From assembly GCA_027486655.1 (NCBI GenBank), contig JAIXOR010000058.1, positions 22,061 through 86,060 of the forward strand: 64,000 nucleotides of DNA, in the 5' to 3' direction. Below the pieces are notes generated by a model. That model was not told the DNA's origin. It saw nothing but the letters and a program-made list of their open reading frames with translations, and made no database searches. Shown piece after piece: positions 61,633 through 64,000 of this stretch. Position 1 is the first letter of the stretch; each line of letters begins with the position of its first letter. Source of the DNA: Verrucomicrobiaceae bacterium (lineage in GTDB: Bacteria; Verrucomicrobiota; Verrucomicrobiia; Verrucomicrobiales; Akkermansiaceae). The position numbers and the translations under genes are program-made.

Positions 61633-63837
61633 GTGCTCCACCTTTCTCCCACCCCCGTCACTCTCTGGATCGGCATCCTCGCCCTGATCCTCGTGGCCGC
61701 GCTTTCCTTCCTCTCCTGGAAACGATCCGCCCACCGCGGCCGCACCGCCATCTTGGAAGGTCTCCGCTTGGTCGCCACACTCGCCGTGGTCATCCTCCTC
61801 TGGCAACCGGAATGGCGCACCGTCATCCATCCGGATTCCAAACCGGAAATCGCCATCCTTTGGGACGACTCCAAATCGATGAGCACCATCGATGCCGCAC
61901 TGCCTGCCAGCCTCGCCCCCAAAGCCGACATCGTTTCCCGGTCCGAATGGGTCAAACGCGCGCTCTCCTCCGATCTCTGGAAACCTCTCGCCGCGGATGG
62001 TGCCAACGAAATCACCACCACCCCCTTCGCCACACCCGCTCCCGACAACTCGGCCCTCTCCGGAACCGACCTCAACCAGCCACTTTCCGATCTGCTCGAC
62101 AAACAAAGCAACCTCCGCGCCGTCGTCATGCTCTCCGATGGCGACTACAACCTCGGCGAGCCGCCCGTGGTCGCCGCCCAGAAACTCCGCCTACGCGGCG
62201 TCCCGCTTTTCCCCATCCCGGTCGGCAGCCAAAGCCGCCTGCCCGACCTCGACCTCCGCTCGGTCTCCGCGCCCGCTTACGGCATCGTCGGTGAAAACGT
62301 CCAAATCCCCTTCACCATCCGCTCTTCGCTCGACCGTCAGGTGCGCACCCTCGTCCGCCTCCGCGACGAAGCAGGACGCGAGCACACCAAGGACATCGTC
62401 CTCCCACCCAACTCCGAAACCTACGAGTCCATCCTCTGGCGCCTCGAAAAGGAAGGATCCTCCACCCTCGAACTCTCCATCCCCGTCGCCGATGGAGAAC
62501 GCATTCCCTCGAACAATACCCGCAAGTTCACCATCGCCGGAAAACCTGAGAAAATCCGCGTCCTCGTCATCGAAAGCAGGCCGCGCTGGGAATACCGCTT
62601 CCTCCGCAACGCCCTCTCCCGCGATCCCGGCGTCGAGCTTTCCTGTCTCCTCTTCCACCCCGAACTCGGCCCCGGCGCAGGCAAGGACTACATCGAGAAG
62701 TTCCCGGACAAACTCGAAGAGCTCGCCAAATACGATGTCATTTTCCTCGGCGACGTCGGCGTCGGGGACAACCAACTCACCAAAGAGCAGTGCGATCTCA
62801 TCCGCGGACTCGTTGAAAACCAGGCCTCCGGAGTGGTCTTCCTGCCAGGCTCCCAAGGCCGCCAGTTCTCCCTGCTGGACACCGGACTTTCCGACCTCAT
62901 GCCCGTCATCCTCGACGAAGACCACCGCAACGGCATGCCGGAATCGATCGCCGCCCCTCTCACCCTGACCACCGAGGGCCGGTCCTCACTCCTCACCATG
63001 CTCGGTGACAACGAAGAGGAGAATCCCGCCATCTGGCGCAGGCTTCCCGGATTCTACTGGCACGCTCCCGTCATCAAGGCCAAGGCCGGCACCGAGGTCC
63101 TCGCCACCCACGGCAACCGTCGAGGAAAATTCGGCCCCATCCCGCTCCTCGTCACCAAACCCGCAGGCAACGGCAAAGTGCTCTTCATGGGCATCGATTC
63201 CGCATGGCGCTGGCGCCGCGGCGTCGAGGACCTCTACCACTACCGATTCTGGGGCCAGGTTGCACGTTGGATGTCTTATCAGCGCAACATGGCCGCTGGC
63301 CAACGCGTCCGGCTCTTCTTCACCCCGGAACGCCCGGAACCCGGGGCCACCGTCACCCTCAACGCAAACGCCTTCGACCCCAACGGCGCTCCCATGGAAA
63401 AAGGAAGCGTCGCCGTCGACCTCACCGCTCCTGATGGCCGCACCCAGCGCATCGAACTCCAGAAAAACGACTCCGCTTGGGGGGCCTTCGGCGGACGCTT
63501 CAAAATCGACCTCCCCGGCGCATGGAAAATCCGGGCCACCGCCAGCGGTGCCGAAGACAAACCACTCGAAACCACCCTCCTCGCCCAAGGCACCGAAATC
63601 GAGAAAACCGGCCAACCCTCCCGCCCCGAAGTCCTCGAGGAATTGGCCCGCGTCTCCCGCGGCCGCATCATCCAACCCGATCAGCTCGGCGAGCTCGTCA
63701 AGGAAATCACCGCTCTCCCCGAGCCCCGCCCTCTCGAAACCCGCATCCCCCTCTGGTCCCACTGGGCAACCCTTGCCGCTCTCATCTCCCTCCTCGCCGT
63801 CTTCTGGACCGGCCGCAAACTCAACGGCACCTTCTGA
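61633..63837 (+). CDS. Membrane protein with vWA-like and glutamine amidotransferase-like domains
   Basis: The 734-residue protein starts at GTG 61633. Two N-terminal helices (TLWIGILALILVAALSFLSW, LRLVATLAVVILLWQ) precede a vWA-like region with AILWDDSKSMSTID (Asp-x-Ser-x-Ser). A class I amidotransferase-like domain follows (RVLVIESRPRWEYRFLRNAL, YDVIFLGDVG, GVVFLPGSQGRQFSLLD). A beta-sandwich comes next (RPEPGATVTLNANAFDPNGA) and a last helix near the end. This is the usual fourth member of the MoxR-DUF58-BatA cluster in Planctomycetes and Verrucomicrobia. Function unknown. Confidence 0.88.
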   Translation: MLHLSPTPVTLWIGILALILVAALSFLSWKRSAHRGRTAILEGLRLVATLAVVILLWQPEWRTVIHPDSKPEIAILWDDSKSMSTIDAALPASLAPKADIVSRSEWVKRALSSDLWKPLAADGANEITTTPFATPAPDNSALSGTDLNQPLSDLLDKQSNLRAVVMLSDGDYNLGEPPVVAAQKLRLRGVPLFPIPVGSQSRLPDLDLRSVSAPAYGIVGENVQIPFTIRSSLDRQVRTLVRLRDEAGREHTKDIVLPPNSETYESILWRLEKEGSSTLELSIPVADGERIPSNNTRKFTIAGKPEKIRVLVIESRPRWEYRFLRNALSRDPGVELSCLLFHPELGPGAGKDYIEKFPDKLEELAKYDVIFLGDVGVGDNQLTKEQCDLIRGLVENQASGVVFLPGSQGRQFSLLDTGLSDLMPVILDEDHRNGMPESIAAPLTLTTEGRSSLLTMLGDNEEENPAIWRRLPGFYWHAPVIKAKAGTEVLATHGNRRGKFGPIPLLVTKPAGNGKVLFMGIDSAWRWRRGVEDLYHYRFWGQVARWMSYQRNMAAGQRVRLFFTPERPEPGATVTLNANAFDPNGAPMEKGSVAVDLTAPDGRTQRIELQKNDSAWGAFGGRFKIDLPGAWKIRATASGAEDKPLETTLLAQGTEIEKTGQPSRPEVLEELARVSRGRIIQPDQLGELVKEITALPEPRPLETRIPLWSHWATLAALISLLAVFWTGRKLNGTF

Positions 63838-63948
63838 CGAACCCTCCTCACCACCACTCCCGGAACATTGCGTATCTTACATACATAGTGACAGACAACT
63901 TGTAGGGATTCCTCTTGCCACGGGGCGCGGGGCATGCAGGATGGGGGC

Positions 63949-64000
63949 ATGAGGCGGGCGCGCTGGTTGGCACCTTGGAAGGATTCGCGGGTCAAACCGG
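63949..64000 (+). CDS. Possible start of a transposase-like gene (partial, cut by window edge)
   Basis: The last 52 bases open with ATG and read MRRARWLAPWKDSRVKP without a stop. The opening recalls REP-associated (Y1) transposases of Verrucomicrobia, as remembered, but only 17 residues are seen. The 111 bases between it and the previous gene hold no other feature. Confidence 0.25.
   Translation, partial: MRRARWLAPWKDSRVKP

Noticed and set aside
1..64000. CRISPR arrays, rRNA, tRNA and complete insertion sequences
   Set aside because: Looked for regularly spaced repeats, tRNA-like sequences and transposase signatures; none seen apart from the possible truncated transposase start at the right edge.

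Overview
The window looks like a chromosomal segment of a GC-rich Verrucomicrobium (Verrucomicrobiaceae/Luteolibacter-like). This is inferred from gene content: a giant protein with autotransporter-associated beta-strand repeats, an H-X9-DG type pseudopilin, a DUF1549/DUF1553 multihaem-type secreted protein, a DUF1080 protein, a MoxR/DUF58/BatA operon, and an S11 with an Ala/Pro/Glu-rich N-terminal extension. Starts rarely show a Shine-Dalgarno sequence; most are preceded directly by a C-rich stretch ending in CC-ATG.

Layout. 1-6.5 kb (minus): secreted polysaccharide-type genes (heparinase II/III-like with a LamG domain, beta-strand repeat surface protein, pseudopilin). 6.8-7.8 kb: a degenerate protein kinase. 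7.8-10.5 kb: purine catabolism (xdhC divergent from uraD-puuD). 10.5-15.7 kb: DUF1080 protein, cupin, SGNH hydrolase, Bcp peroxiredoxin, Tat-exported intradiol dioxygenase, PIN/AbrB toxin-antitoxin pair, one hypothetical. 15.7-19.2 kb: mutS divergent from a DUF6671-like zinc-knuckle protein. 19.4-21.2 kb: SbtA-type bicarbonate permease plus exported beta-carbonic anhydrase. 21.3-26.4 kb: GYF_2 membrane protein, a His-rich permease pair, methyltransferase, ATP-grasp-like protein, rpmB. 26.4-36 kb: alpha/beta hydrolase, trypsin-like lipoprotein, a 1911-residue alpha-2-macroglobulin with an intact thioester motif, glycyl-tRNA synthetase.

36.1-41.7 kb is an accessory island with visibly lower GC in the coding sequence. 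It holds a small unknown gene, a 1404-residue STAND/NACHT ATPase with a C-terminal PD-(D/E)XK nuclease (a likely anti-phage effector), a truncated gene remnant and a VapBC module. Next come an inverted-repeat element (42.1 kb), the DUF1549/1553 protein, and two paralogous secreted toroid-type proteins flanking a chromate transporter. A GH94 phosphorylase-like enzyme then pairs with an SbmA/BacA-type ABC protein whose nucleotide-binding domain is catalytically degraded. 55.8-57.4 kb is an rpsM-rpsK-rpsD operon closed by a terminator and lacking rpoA/rplQ. 57.6-63.8 kb is a MoxR-DUF58-BatA/vWA-vWA operon. The last 50 bases start a possible transposase.

The best candidate for a notable system is the NACHT-helical-nuclease gene. 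The pseudo-ABC/GH94 pair, the pseudokinase, the SbtA/periplasmic carbonic anhydrase pair and a recurrent CTAACA hexamer absent from the island are further leads. No CRISPR array, rRNA or tRNA was recognised.
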